Positions 7,986 through 16,276 of a DNA stretch of 64,000 bases are shown one piece after another. The translations under genes and the position numbers were made by a program. Each line of letters starts with the position of its first letter. The first letter of the stretch is position 1. The stretch comes from Euryarchaeota archaeon UBA171 (GTDB taxonomy: Archaea; Thermoplasmatota; Poseidoniia; Poseidoniales; Thalassarchaeaceae): contig DANO01000029.1 of NCBI GenBank assembly GCA_002497295.1, forward strand, positions 1-64,000, given 5' to 3'. The notes below the pieces were generated by a model. It did no database searches. It was not told the origin of the DNA and saw only the letters and a list, made by a program, of their open reading frames with translations.

Positions 7986-9263
7986 TCAATATACGTCTCT
8001 GAGATATCTCTTCTCGGTCCTCATCATTCGGGTTTCAACGAATTCATGAGCGTCTTCTTCAGACATGCCCCCATGTTCGCCGCAAATTCCTATAAGCGTC
8101 TTATGAACGTCTTTTGCCATTCGAGACTTATCTCCACAGACGTAGAAATAAGCACCACCATCTATCCATGCCCATATTTCTTCCCCGTGTTTTTTCATGA
8201 GGTGCTGAACATACACTTTCTCCGAGCCATCTCTGGACCAGGCTAGGTCATGTTTGGTCAGAATCCCCCTCTCCTTCCAATCATCCATTTCTTCCTTGTA
8301 GTAATTTTCACCAGACTCCGTCCAATCGCCAAAGAATAGCCAATTTCTTCCAGTAGCCCCGTCGATGTCTCTCTGCTGCAAGAAGGCTCTGAATGGTGCT
8401 ATTCCTGTTCCTGGGCCTACCATGATTATGTCTGTACTGAGATCTTTTGGCAGAATAAAAGATCGAGTGGGGGACATGAAGACTCCAATATCTGTCTCTA
8501 CTACCTTGCAGCGATCTGCGAGAAAGCCAGTAGCTAATCCGGTTCTATCTCTGTCATGATGGTTGTATCGGACGATTCCCACAGTAAGATGGACAGTACC
8601 GGGCTCGTAATCAGGGCTACTAGCAATAGAATACAGTCTTGGCTTGAGTCGGTCCATTCCATCCACAAGTTGTTGGGGAGTTGATATTATGTGTCCAAAA
8701 TCAGAGATAGCATCAATGTAGTCCCTTGACCAGATGTAATCTTCAAGCTTTGAGTCGTCACCATTCATCCCATTCCATAAATCGATTGCAGGATCTGCAA
8801 CAGAGCCAATTTCATGATATTCCGAGGGGACGTCCCCCTCTAATCCTGAGCCGCTCCAATCCAAAAGTACAGTATCGTCATTGGTGGAAGTTCTAGTTCT
8901 GGAGACCAGTCGAATACTAATTTCTTCAGGTGCTTCAAGACGCTCACCAAGGTTCCGGACCCATTTCTTTGATAGACGATGTATCTCATAGGCAGACGTT
9001 AGAGCCTGCCTCAATTCCATATCCCCCATGTGAGTATCAACTACCTCAGACCCGGAAAATCCTGATGCTGCAAGTAAATCTTCAACAAGTTTCGAAGGTG
9101 AAACGGGCACTACTCCTAGAGCATCCCCTGCCTTGTACTCTAGTCCGGACGAAGCCAAATCGAAAACTACGTGCCTGGTTTCTTTACCGGAACCCTCTCC
9201 ATTAAGGACGAAATTCTGAGTCAAATTTGAACTGTATGGGTTTTTTGCGCTCCAGTCAGTCAT
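7986..9263 (-). CDS. CysJ/P450-reductase-type FAD-NADPH oxidoreductase without flavodoxin domain
   Basis: A 425-residue diflavin-reductase-like protein containing only the FAD and NADPH modules. The connecting domain starts near residue 7, the FAD-binding RLYSIASS is at 209-216, the NADPH pyrophosphate motif GPGTGIAPFRAF at 283-294, and the chain ends in RYLRDVY, where an aromatic C-terminus stacks on FAD in this family. The N-terminal flavodoxin (FMN) domain of CysJ is absent, so it must pass electrons to a separate flavodoxin, ferredoxin or oxygenase. Its partner could be a sulfite reductase or an oxygenase such as the BoxB-like protein at 22 kb; that is inference. Confidence 0.87.
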   Translation of the reverse strand: MTDWSAKNPYSSNLTQNFVLNGEGSGKETRHVVFDLASSGLEYKAGDALGVVPVSPSKLVEDLLAASGFSGSEVVDTHMGDMELRQALTSAYEIHRLSKKWVRNLGERLEAPEEISIRLVSRTRTSTNDDTVLLDWSGSGLEGDVPSEYHEIGSVADPAIDLWNGMNGDDSKLEDYIWSRDYIDAISDFGHIISTPQQLVDGMDRLKPRLYSIASSPDYEPGTVHLTVGIVRYNHHDRDRTGLATGFLADRCKVVETDIGVFMSPTRSFILPKDLSTDIIMVGPGTGIAPFRAFLQQRDIDGATGRNWLFFGDWTESGENYYKEEMDDWKERGILTKHDLAWSRDGSEKVYVQHLMKKHGEEIWAWIDGGAYFYVCGDKSRMAKDVHKTLIGICGEHGGMSEEDAHEFVETRMMRTEKRYLRDVY

Positions 9264-9379
9264 GCCTGCGACCCCTTCTACAATTGATGTTGGGTCGAAG
9301 GTCCCTTATCAAAATCGCTAGGAAATGCATACCTTGAATCAATCGAAGCGGTCAAGCGGATTGACCTTCTGGATTGGCC

Positions 9380-10165
9380 ATGTCCCGCATCACCTTCATC
9401 GGAACCGGGAATGCTTTCTCCCCCGATGGTAGGCTCCATGCATGTCTTTCAATTGACAATAATATCTTGATTGACACGCCCCCAACCATCATGGCTCAGC
9501 TTAGGAGGAATGGCACAGATATCTCCAATATTCGCCACGTCCTCATAACCCACTGGCATGGCGATCACACATTCGGAATGCCATTTATTCTACTGGATAG
9601 GAAATACATATCAGATCCGAATGGCGATAGTGATCTAACAGTATATTTGAGACCAGGTGGAGAGGAGTTTTTCTCTTTACTTTGCAATATGGCCTTCCCC
9701 GGAAGTCTTGAGGAGTCTCTGAAGAGCTCAGTAGATTGGAATACGGATGAATCTGGGCATCTTGGTGGTACAGGTTGGGCATATGAGAGGTTTCCAGTGC
9801 ATCACACTCCTGAAACAGATCCTAATGGATACGATTTGATTCATGATAGTGGTTTCCGGTTACTGCATTGTGGAGATTCTGGACCTTGTGAGGAGATTGA
9901 AAAGAGGGCCGTCGGAGCTGATGTGGTGATTCTTGAAATGGGGGTTCCAGACATTGGAGAGTTTCCCTATCATCATCGGCCATCTGATGTGATTTCATTC
10001 GTTCAAAGGCACCCGGATGTCAAAGTTTTAGTCACTCACAATTACGCGTCTGGCAAGGGTGTAGAATCAGGTTTCAGGATGGCGGACCTTCCTGAATCAG
10101 TACATCAACTGGAAGATGGCGATTGGTTGCAAGTAAATGAAGACGGTTCTTTTACTGTTAATTAA
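9380..10165 (+). CDS. MBL-fold metallo-hydrolase (RNase Z-like group)
   Basis: A metallo-beta-lactamase-fold hydrolase of about 261 residues. It begins with the strand FIGTGNAFSPDGR and has the zinc motif HWHGDH at residues 58-63; further ligands are likely His in PVHHTPE, Asp in LHCGDSG and His in VTHNYASG. This arrangement resembles RNase Z, ElaC and related hydrolases, but the RNase Z exosite is not evident, so the substrate is open. I prefer the ATG at 9380; an in-frame TTG at 9374 would add two residues. The gene is monocistronic and is followed by the AT-rich gap before orc1/cdc6. Confidence 0.85.
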   Translation: MSRITFIGTGNAFSPDGRLHACLSIDNNILIDTPPTIMAQLRRNGTDISNIRHVLITHWHGDHTFGMPFILLDRKYISDPNGDSDLTVYLRPGGEEFFSLLCNMAFPGSLEESLKSSVDWNTDESGHLGGTGWAYERFPVHHTPETDPNGYDLIHDSGFRLLHCGDSGPCEEIEKRAVGADVVILEMGVPDIGEFPYHHRPSDVISFVQRHPDVKVLVTHNYASGKGVESGFRMADLPESVHQLEDGDWLQVNEDGSFTVN

Positions 10166-10550
10166 TTTACATATTTTATAACATCATTACAATGTTTATC
10201 TTTGAGATTGAGATGAACGATATATGATGAATAATGAGTCTAACCTTCTCCTCAGGTACCTTTCATCACTGGGTTTGTCCATATTGTTTGAGTCGGATCT
10301 TATGTCTCGGCATATCGTATATATTCTAATCTTCATGATGTTTTATTTTGTTAATAAAATCACGATAACAGGTCTAATAGAGGCGTTCGTTTATATCCGC
10401 ACTATGGACGATAACTGGTTCCATAGTGAATGAACTCTAGGGGACGTTTATTATCGAAGAGTGCATCGGTCGAGACCTGCGCATTAGAGCATCCCGGGTC
10501 TGACCTGGGATAATCATGAGTCGTGGTTTAGAAGATTAAGGTGTTAAAAA
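10166..10550. other. AT-rich intergenic region, candidate replication origin
   Basis: 385 bp without a convincing gene, directly upstream of orc1/cdc6, the classical position of an archaeal origin. The left 200 bp is very AT-rich (a possible unwinding element). Three inverted repeats are visible: TTTTATT/AATAAAA (10341-10347, 10353-10359); a perfect 9-bp pair CACTATGGA/TCCATAGTG (10400-10408, 10420-10428) with half-site centres 20 bp apart; and ATCCCGGGT/ACCTGGGAT (10491-10499, 10503-10511) with one G-T pair. A 69-codon frame at 10224 is open but looks like AT-rich noise. No textbook ORB is obvious, so origin function is inferred from position and structure. Confidence 0.5.
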
Positions 10551-11789
10551 ATGAGTGAGAATATTTTCGATTCTCTTATCGAAAATGATTCTCTTTTTGT
10601 GAATCGTGGAGCTTTCGAGCATGGTTTCGAACCTCAGAACCTCCCTCATCGTGAAAAGGAAGTTCGGGCTCTTGGGGAGAATCTTGTTGAAGCTCTAAGA
10701 GGGCATATTCCGTCAAATATGCTCCTGTACGGGGTTCCTGGATCAGGAAAGACGATAGTCACCAAGACGGTGCTAAAACAGCTCAAAGCCAAAGGAAGGG
10801 CCAATGGGACTGCTGTCAAAGCGTACACCATAAACTGCAGAACTGTGGACACCAAATATCGAGTTGTTCAAGCTCTTGCAAATCGTCTTGAGCGGGACGA
10901 AGATGTGAAGATTCCATTCACTGGGTGGCCAACTGACAGAGTTCTCGAAGAGTTTCGAAGAAGAATGGACCGAAGGGGCGGAATCCATGTGATAGTTCTT
11001 GACGAAATAGATCACCTTGTGTCTAAAGTTGGAGACTCGATAATATACAATCTTACCAATCTCAATTTGGAATTAGAGTCGTCCAGATGCTGCATTATCG
11101 GCATTAGTAACGATCTTTACTTCACAAAGATGCTGACGCCCCAAGTAGCATCGAGGCTTGCCCAGATTGATCTCGTCTTCCACCCCTATGGTGCAAATCA
11201 GATAAATGACATTCTCGAAGATAGAGTGCTGAGAGGGGTTCGACCTGGTGCCCTTGAGAGCGGTGTGATCGGACTGTGTTCTGCATTGGCTGCTCAAGAA
11301 CATGGCGATGCGCGAAGGGCTCTTGATCTTCTCAGAATCGCAATCAAGAAGGCGCAAAAAATGGGTCATGATTTGGTGGACAAGGGGCATGTCAGACTTG
11401 CACAGAGTCAACTAGAGCATGATCAACTGACGCCCGTACTCAGAACTCTTCCCCTTCAACAAAAGATTCTGCTCTTTTCAATCTGCATGAATGAGGACAA
11501 TGGGCTCAGGAATATTTCCACCGGGGAAATATTCAGAACTTATTCAGAGGTATGTCTGAGGGTTATGATAGAGCCCCTCACACCTCGAAGGATATCATCG
11601 CTTCTAAACGAATTAGATAGTCTTGGAATTATAATCGCAAGGAATGTCAGCAAAGGTCGTGGTGGAAGAAGCAAACAGATCAATTCAGCAATACCAGGAT
11701 CTCTTGACGTTATGACTGAATTGAGAGACTCGGAACCACTTATTGTAGAGGCTTCGAAGGGGAAATATCGTCTTCAGAGGCCGCTCTGA
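10551..11789 (+). CDS. cdc6: Orc1/Cdc6 replication initiator
   Basis: A 412-residue AAA+ initiator. Walker A GVPGSGKT is at residues 61-68, Walker B VIVLDEID at 147-154, sensor 1 Asn187 in GISND, and sensor 2 Arg in GDARRALDLLR (252-262), with a C-terminal winged-helix domain from about residue 300 that binds origin DNA. Archaeal Orc1/Cdc6 recognises ORB repeats and loads the MCM helicase. An AGGTG ribosome-binding site stands 9 nt before the ATG. The preceding AT-rich region with inverted repeats fits the common habit of the origin lying next to this gene. All catalytic motifs are intact. Confidence 0.95.
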   Translation: MSENIFDSLIENDSLFVNRGAFEHGFEPQNLPHREKEVRALGENLVEALRGHIPSNMLLYGVPGSGKTIVTKTVLKQLKAKGRANGTAVKAYTINCRTVDTKYRVVQALANRLERDEDVKIPFTGWPTDRVLEEFRRRMDRRGGIHVIVLDEIDHLVSKVGDSIIYNLTNLNLELESSRCCIIGISNDLYFTKMLTPQVASRLAQIDLVFHPYGANQINDILEDRVLRGVRPGALESGVIGLCSALAAQEHGDARRALDLLRIAIKKAQKMGHDLVDKGHVRLAQSQLEHDQLTPVLRTLPLQQKILLFSICMNEDNGLRNISTGEIFRTYSEVCLRVMIEPLTPRRISSLLNELDSLGIIIARNVSKGRGGRSKQINSAIPGSLDVMTELRDSEPLIVEASKGKYRLQRPL

Positions 11790-11808
11790 ATTATGATTTG
11801 GGCCGGTA

Positions 11809-12351
11809 ATGGTTAAACAGAGAGCCAAGGTGCCGCGAGCGATGGCACAGAGTTCTTGGAAGGATGAAGTAACCAAGCCTAGTCGATTCTTGTCGGTTGT
11901 TTCATTCTGTATAGGGGCGTGGCTTGCCTTTGTCTCACTAATCAACGTAGCATTCGGCGCTTTCGCCCCGGGGCAGAAAATCGAATGGCTGGGCTTCATG
12001 GATGGTTCAAGTCTCTCTGAAGCTTATTCAGCGCATTCTTCCATATCTATCGGCGTTGGCGATATCATTGCATTTGCTCTTGCAGCGATCCTAATTGTAA
12101 TCGGAGCAAGGGGGATAGAATCTTCCACTGGATTGCGCACATTCCTACATTCAATAATACAAAGACCTCGTCAAATGATGAGTTCGAAAGGTGAGTTATC
12201 CCTTATTGTGGCAAACTGGATGGTAGTCGGCGGGATTGTATTCTATGTAATCTGGTCCACGATTAATACCACGTGGGTTGATCCCGGTGTTTATTCAGTT
12301 TCCATAGTAGCGATTGCTAGTGGCCTAGGCATTGAAGCCATGCACGAGTAA
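11809..12351 (+). CDS. four-helix integral membrane protein, unknown
   Basis: A 180-residue protein with a basic N-terminus and four hydrophobic stretches at about residues 27-50, 78-102, 133-153 and 160-176. No enzymatic or transporter signature is seen. The ATG at 11809 is followed by an internal ATG at 11842 that would remove the basic leader. It lies 19 bp after orc1/cdc6 on the same strand and may share its transcript. The 3' end faces the CoA-biosynthesis gene with a 13-bp gap. Confidence 0.7.
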   Translation: MVKQRAKVPRAMAQSSWKDEVTKPSRFLSVVSFCIGAWLAFVSLINVAFGAFAPGQKIEWLGFMDGSSLSEAYSAHSSISIGVGDIIAFALAAILIVIGARGIESSTGLRTFLHSIIQRPRQMMSSKGELSLIVANWMVVGGIVFYVIWSTINTTWVDPGVYSVSIVAIASGLGIEAMHE

Positions 12352-12364
12352 TGTTATTCCTCGC

Positions 12365-13381
12365 TCATGGACTTTCAAGAGCCATTAATTCTAGAATCGC
12401 CCTACAATTTTTCTTGGTCTCCAGATCAGTCACTCGGGTTACAACCCCCCTACCAGGCTGTCCGTAAATTATCACTGAGTCAATAGGGAGCATCAAATGA
12501 AGTACTATTGGTGAAAGGTCTTCTTCTCCCTCAACTACGATCAGCGACTTTAATCCATGGTCTAGTGAATTGACAGCACTCTTGCAAGTTTCGAATAATT
12601 GTGGAGTTAATTTTCCTGCTGGATTTTGAGCGGTGGAAACTATATCGAATTTTGAATGGTCGATGAGTTTTGTATTGGGCCAATTGTTTCGTTTTGTCAT
12701 TCCATCTATTAGTGCAATATCTGGAATGCATGAAAGTTTGAGTAGTCCCAAAACGGTCACGTCTCCGACTGCGACAATATTCGAATCGCTTTGAATTGAT
12801 TCGAGAGCCTTGGTTAGAGCTACGGCATGATCTGATTCTGGACCCTTATGTAACGTGCCGAAAGGTGTTTTCAACATCAACTCAACCTCTGGCGAGAGAA
12901 CTCTTGCACCTTTGAAATCAGATTCATGAACGAACAACTCTCCTGACTGATCTATTACACCATTGCGGATACGCGAACTCGATATTACTTGGCCATCAGG
13001 CCCTCTGGCGTGCTCTATCACAATGATTTCAAGGGATTTCATTTGATGCTCTATTCGGATTCTATTTATTTCTTCACAGCCGGATAGAGTCTCTTTTGTA
13101 CATATTATGGCATCTGCATTTGAATGTTCAATGGCAGGTCCAAATGAATCATGAAGGATATCAAATGATACTCTGCTCCTGAAATCTGGTTCGATAATCA
13201 TCTCAATTTCTGAACGTCGCCTACTCCAATCCCAGCATCTCTCATCTTTCTTCTTTGCAACATCATCGCTGGTAATCCATATCTCCAGATGAGCGCAATA
13301 CCCCAATGCTTGATTGATTAGCCAAGCATGGCCCTCATGCACACGATCGAAGGTTCCGCCGAGAAGGCCGCGTTGGAACAT
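12365..13381 (-). CDS. fused phosphopantetheine adenylyltransferase / GTP-dependent dephospho-CoA kinase
   Basis: One 338-residue chain holds the last two steps of CoA synthesis. Residues 1-155 are the archaeal PPAT: GGTFDRVHEGH (8-18) with the nucleotidylyltransferase HxxH-type site and ISSSRIR (133-139). Residues 165-338 match the archaeal GTP-dependent dephospho-CoA kinase (DUF359): GDVT (206-209), IDGMTKR (225-231), NPAG (253-256), VEGEEDL (283-289) and YGQPGRGVV (306-314). In most archaea these are separate genes. Pantetheine phosphate would be adenylated by the first half and the product phosphorylated by the second. The CoA product serves the many acyl-CoA genes nearby. All motifs of both halves look intact. 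Confidence 0.92.
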   Translation of the reverse strand: MFQRGLLGGTFDRVHEGHAWLINQALGYCAHLEIWITSDDVAKKKDERCWDWSRRRSEIEMIIEPDFRSRVSFDILHDSFGPAIEHSNADAIICTKETLSGCEEINRIRIEHQMKSLEIIVIEHARGPDGQVISSSRIRNGVIDQSGELFVHESDFKGARVLSPEVELMLKTPFGTLHKGPESDHAVALTKALESIQSDSNIVAVGDVTVLGLLKLSCIPDIALIDGMTKRNNWPNTKLIDHSKFDIVSTAQNPAGKLTPQLFETCKSAVNSLDHGLKSLIVVEGEEDLSPIVLHLMLPIDSVIIYGQPGRGVVTRVTDLETKKNCRAILELMALESP

Positions 13382-13415
13382 GTACCTTCATCTTGAGTCT
13401 CGGACTTTAGGGCTG

Positions 13416-13697
13416 CGGGTATTGTGCCCCGGGGCGTAACGGGCGCCATCATCGCGATGGCTCCGGGCCCTGACCCACCCCGGGACGTCTGTAGGAGGAT
13501 GGGGTTGTCCCATGAGTCATTCCGTAGTCATCTGGGGACCCATCATCCTCCATCCGTACGATTGCTCCGCAGATCATCCCAAAAGGTCACGGCGGTCTTC
13601 GTCGTCCGGTAGCCCGAACCGTGGTACCGCGGTTCATCCTAAGCCTCCGGCGTGGGGGCTTCGTCGACGCGGTGTTGCCGGACGGGCATTATACCCG
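13416..13697 (-). ncRNA. putative structured RNA of about 280 nt, family not identified
   Basis: A GC-rich 345-bp gap whose ends pair: 13416-13429 and 13684-13697 form a 14-position helix with one mismatch and one wobble. Inside are further hairpins: GCCATC/GATGGC around 13445-13461, a long irregular hairpin between GGAGGATG (13494-13501) and CATCCTCC (13542-13549), GAACCG/CGGTTC around 13615-13634, and AAGCCTCC/GGGGGCTT around 13640-13660. A closing end-to-end helix is typical of SRP and RNase P RNA, but I could not find the SRP helix-8 motif or the RNase P GGAAAGUCC core on either strand. The minus strand is preferred because a TATA-like box lies at 13725-13732. Confidence 0.55.
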
Positions 13698-13724
13698 GAG
13701 AATGTTGTGGATATCAAGTCATGG

Positions 13725-13732
13725 AATTAATA
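13725..13732 (-). promoter_or_regulatory. TATA-like box for the structured RNA
   Basis: Read on the minus strand this is TATTAATT, an AT-rich island beside GC-rich sequence, about 28 nt before the first paired base of the RNA at 13697. That spacing fits an archaeal box A. It overlaps the stop region of the upstream minus-strand gene. Confidence 0.35.
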
Positions 13733-16276
13733 GTCACGGCGTATATCGATACCATATCTGTTCCTTCCCATGAGTAATCTGGCCGTAACCATAGAGTTAC
13801 CCTGCATGGTATCGATATGCGCCATATCGGGCCATTTGTCCAAGGGTTGGGCTAGCCATCCAACCATCTTGTGGCTCTTTCCACATACTGGAGGTGATTC
13901 CGATGAGGCCTTTTCCAAGGCCATTAAGAGGTCAGATATGTGAATTAATTGTAAATCCTCGAGATGTTCTAATCCCATTTCAGATTGTATTGCGTCTTCG
14001 AGTCTTCGAAGCAAGTCATTACTCGGCCCAGGATGTTCTAATCCATCTGTTCCAGGAAGGAAGTGATATTCGCCCTTGGGTCTGAGTATTAATGCGGCCC
14101 AGGGGACGGAAGATAGCTTTGGTAGATTCCACCAATCTTCCATTTTGATAATGTTCAACAATAATTGTTCAGAGAGTGGTGCGTACCACTCCATGGGAAG
14201 ATGCTGGATTACAACGCTTGAGAAAGAGGGGGTTAATCTGCCTCTTCCCTGCGTTATGCGGACGAATCTTGACCATGTGCTCAGATCTGAATTTGGGTGT
14301 CTACTCGCTGACTTGTGCACCTCATTGAAGAATTCATCAAGATTTTCTAAATCTTGTACTTTCATCGCAGCGGAAAGTGTGTCAACAGATATGAGGGGGG
14401 GATTCTGGAGCCATGCAGGGATGGCCCAACTTTTGAGATCCTGGATTATATCTCCTGAGAGATGATTTGCAAAGGTTAGCAATCGTGAAGCGACCCATGA
14501 TGACCCATGGGAAGAAGATTCAGGGGGAGTCATTGGTCGCACATCGAAAGCGAAATTCGGATTTTCAGATATTACTTGGCTGAATTGTTCTGAATATGCT
14601 GTTTGAAGCTCGGGAGTGGTTTGATCCATCAATATATGGACTTCGTATTCAGGTATATCCTCAAGGCGAATCATTGCTAACCATTTGATGTCCACCCTTT
14701 CCCCGATTCGTTTCCATCTATGCCACCTGAGGCCAGGGGGCGTGGCTATCAGAGATGCTTCCGGGTGCTCCGCTTCAATAGAGTTGGCCCAATCCTCATT
14801 TCGACCGAGCATCTCAGTTATAGATTCTAGAATAATGGGGTCTGAAGACTCTGAAGGGTCTAATTGAACTTCCAACTTTGATTGAATTGAGTCTGTTTCA
14901 TCTACCGGTGTCGTGGGAAACCGATTTGGCTTCCGATCGTCGATGCGAACGGGGGACGATAATCCGGCGGGATCTGAATATCTTGTCCAAGGGAGAGGCC
15001 TCGTAGGATCGGCACTCAATCTTGCTACCCCGGGGATATTGACTGAAGGGTGAGTAAGTATGATGCCTCTATCCAAATGTCTCATACAATCATGAATTAG
15101 ATATTCTGGGAGATCTTCTTCAATTTCAACAAGCATCGGAATCTGAGTATTTGTTTGGATGGCCCACTCAATCAAGGAATGTCTCGCTCTAAGACCTAGA
15201 TTGGAAGTATTCAGGCGATTGGTGTCGATTTCTTTGTTTTCAAAAATGGAATCCCCCCAGTCTAGTCTGAATCGTCTTAGAGTCTCTTCCGGAACTCGTG
15301 ATCTTCTTCTGAATAATATTCTATCTTTCAAGGCCTGGGTCCTTCGGCGGAGCTGAGAAGGATTTGTTCTCGGATGAGCTAAACGTATCCAATTATCTAG
15401 TACTTCCAGAGGGAATACTGATTGGCGATTCTTGTTGTCTTGTATTCTGCCAATAATAAGGAATTCATCAGGAGTGATTCTTGATATTAATGATCTACCC
15501 ATGCGTCCTTCGATATCGACTACAAGTATTTCAGGTGAAAACACGGGCGTGGAATTGGGGTGTATCGTTCCTAAACGTATATTCGATTCAGAATATGAAG
15601 AAAATGGGTGTATGGCCAAATCGAACCTAGGCGTGAACCAAGTTCCCGGAGTTATTGAAATCGGCCTTCCAGATTCAATTATTCGAGCATGAAAAATGCA
15701 TAATGGTCTATCGACTTCGGAGAATGACTCAATCTTGTTTGGATCTCCTGAAGTACTCGGTTCAGGGCGTAATTTTCCCGTATGTGGATTAATCCATCGA
15801 TGAATTTTATTTTCTACTTCGGCAAGTGTCCAGATGACCCCTTCGCTTCCACTGGAGTCCTTAATGGAGAATGGGCGATCGGGGATTGCTATCGAAGCCT
15901 GATCAAATGGCAAGGTAGAGGCGAGTAGAAGTTGATCCTGATCACGCGATATCATGCACACTGCGTTACTTGAAGGAGGAATCGGCGTACATGATTGAAC
16001 TCTGTGAGCCTCATCCAGGATTATTGCCTCCCTACCCCTGTGTGTCAGGTATATCGAGGAGCCGCGGGTTCCTGGATCGGCAGTACTACTGACCATTTCC
16101 TCATTTCTGAGGCGTTTCAGCTCAGCAGAAACATGAGGCATCCTGAGACCAGTCTGCCGAGATATCTGGGCTACTGTCAAATCAGAATGAGACAGGGCGA
16201 AAAGAACTCTTCTACGGTGGAGCCCCCGGATTCTCCGAGGTTTGACTTCAGAGTTGGGAGATACGATCTCGACCAT
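13727..16276 (-). CDS. large protein with N-terminal winged-helix domain, unknown
   Basis: About 849 residues. The first 80 form a winged helix-turn-helix (RGLHRRRVLFALSHSDLTVA, then QISRQTGLRMPHVSAELKRL with a wing near residues 60-80), as in MarR/ArsR-type regulators. The rest is soluble, rich in Ser, Pro, Arg and Trp, without motifs I recognise; no Walker, nuclease or methyltransferase signature and no membrane segment. The ATG at 16276 is preferred; a GTG at 16285 is also in frame. Its promoter lies in the AT-rich gap shared with the small DNA-binding gene at 16588. A large effector domain behind a DNA-binding head suggests a regulator or DNA-associated factor, but function is unknown. 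Confidence 0.75.
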   Translation of the reverse strand: MVEIVSPNSEVKPRRIRGLHRRRVLFALSHSDLTVAQISRQTGLRMPHVSAELKRLRNEEMVSSTADPGTRGSSIYLTHRGREAIILDEAHRVQSCTPIPPSSNAVCMISRDQDQLLLASTLPFDQASIAIPDRPFSIKDSSGSEGVIWTLAEVENKIHRWINPHTGKLRPEPSTSGDPNKIESFSEVDRPLCIFHARIIESGRPISITPGTWFTPRFDLAIHPFSSYSESNIRLGTIHPNSTPVFSPEILVVDIEGRMGRSLISRITPDEFLIIGRIQDNKNRQSVFPLEVLDNWIRLAHPRTNPSQLRRRTQALKDRILFRRRSRVPEETLRRFRLDWGDSIFENKEIDTNRLNTSNLGLRARHSLIEWAIQTNTQIPMLVEIEEDLPEYLIHDCMRHLDRGIILTHPSVNIPGVARLSADPTRPLPWTRYSDPAGLSSPVRIDDRKPNRFPTTPVDETDSIQSKLEVQLDPSESSDPIILESITEMLGRNEDWANSIEAEHPEASLIATPPGLRWHRWKRIGERVDIKWLAMIRLEDIPEYEVHILMDQTTPELQTAYSEQFSQVISENPNFAFDVRPMTPPESSSHGSSWVASRLLTFANHLSGDIIQDLKSWAIPAWLQNPPLISVDTLSAAMKVQDLENLDEFFNEVHKSASRHPNSDLSTWSRFVRITQGRGRLTPSFSSVVIQHLPMEWYAPLSEQLLLNIIKMEDWWNLPKLSSVPWAALILRPKGEYHFLPGTDGLEHPGPSNDLLRRLEDAIQSEMGLEHLEDLQLIHISDLLMALEKASSESPPVCGKSHKMVGWLAQPLDKWPDMAHIDTMQGNSMVTARLLMGRNRYGIDIRRDY

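Noticed and set aside
10224..10433. 69-codon frame in the gap before orc1/cdc6
   Set aside because: It has no ribosome-binding site, its hydrophobic composition follows from AT-rich DNA, and it covers the inverted repeat at 10400-10428. Conservation as protein would change this view.
13416..13697. Firm naming as SRP RNA or RNase P RNA
   Set aside because: The closing helix fits, but I could not find the conserved core motifs of either on either strand.
13424..13730. Two overlapping 62- and 72-codon plus-strand frames across the RNA locus
   Set aside because: Arg/Pro-rich translations without order; the DNA is better explained by base-paired RNA structure.
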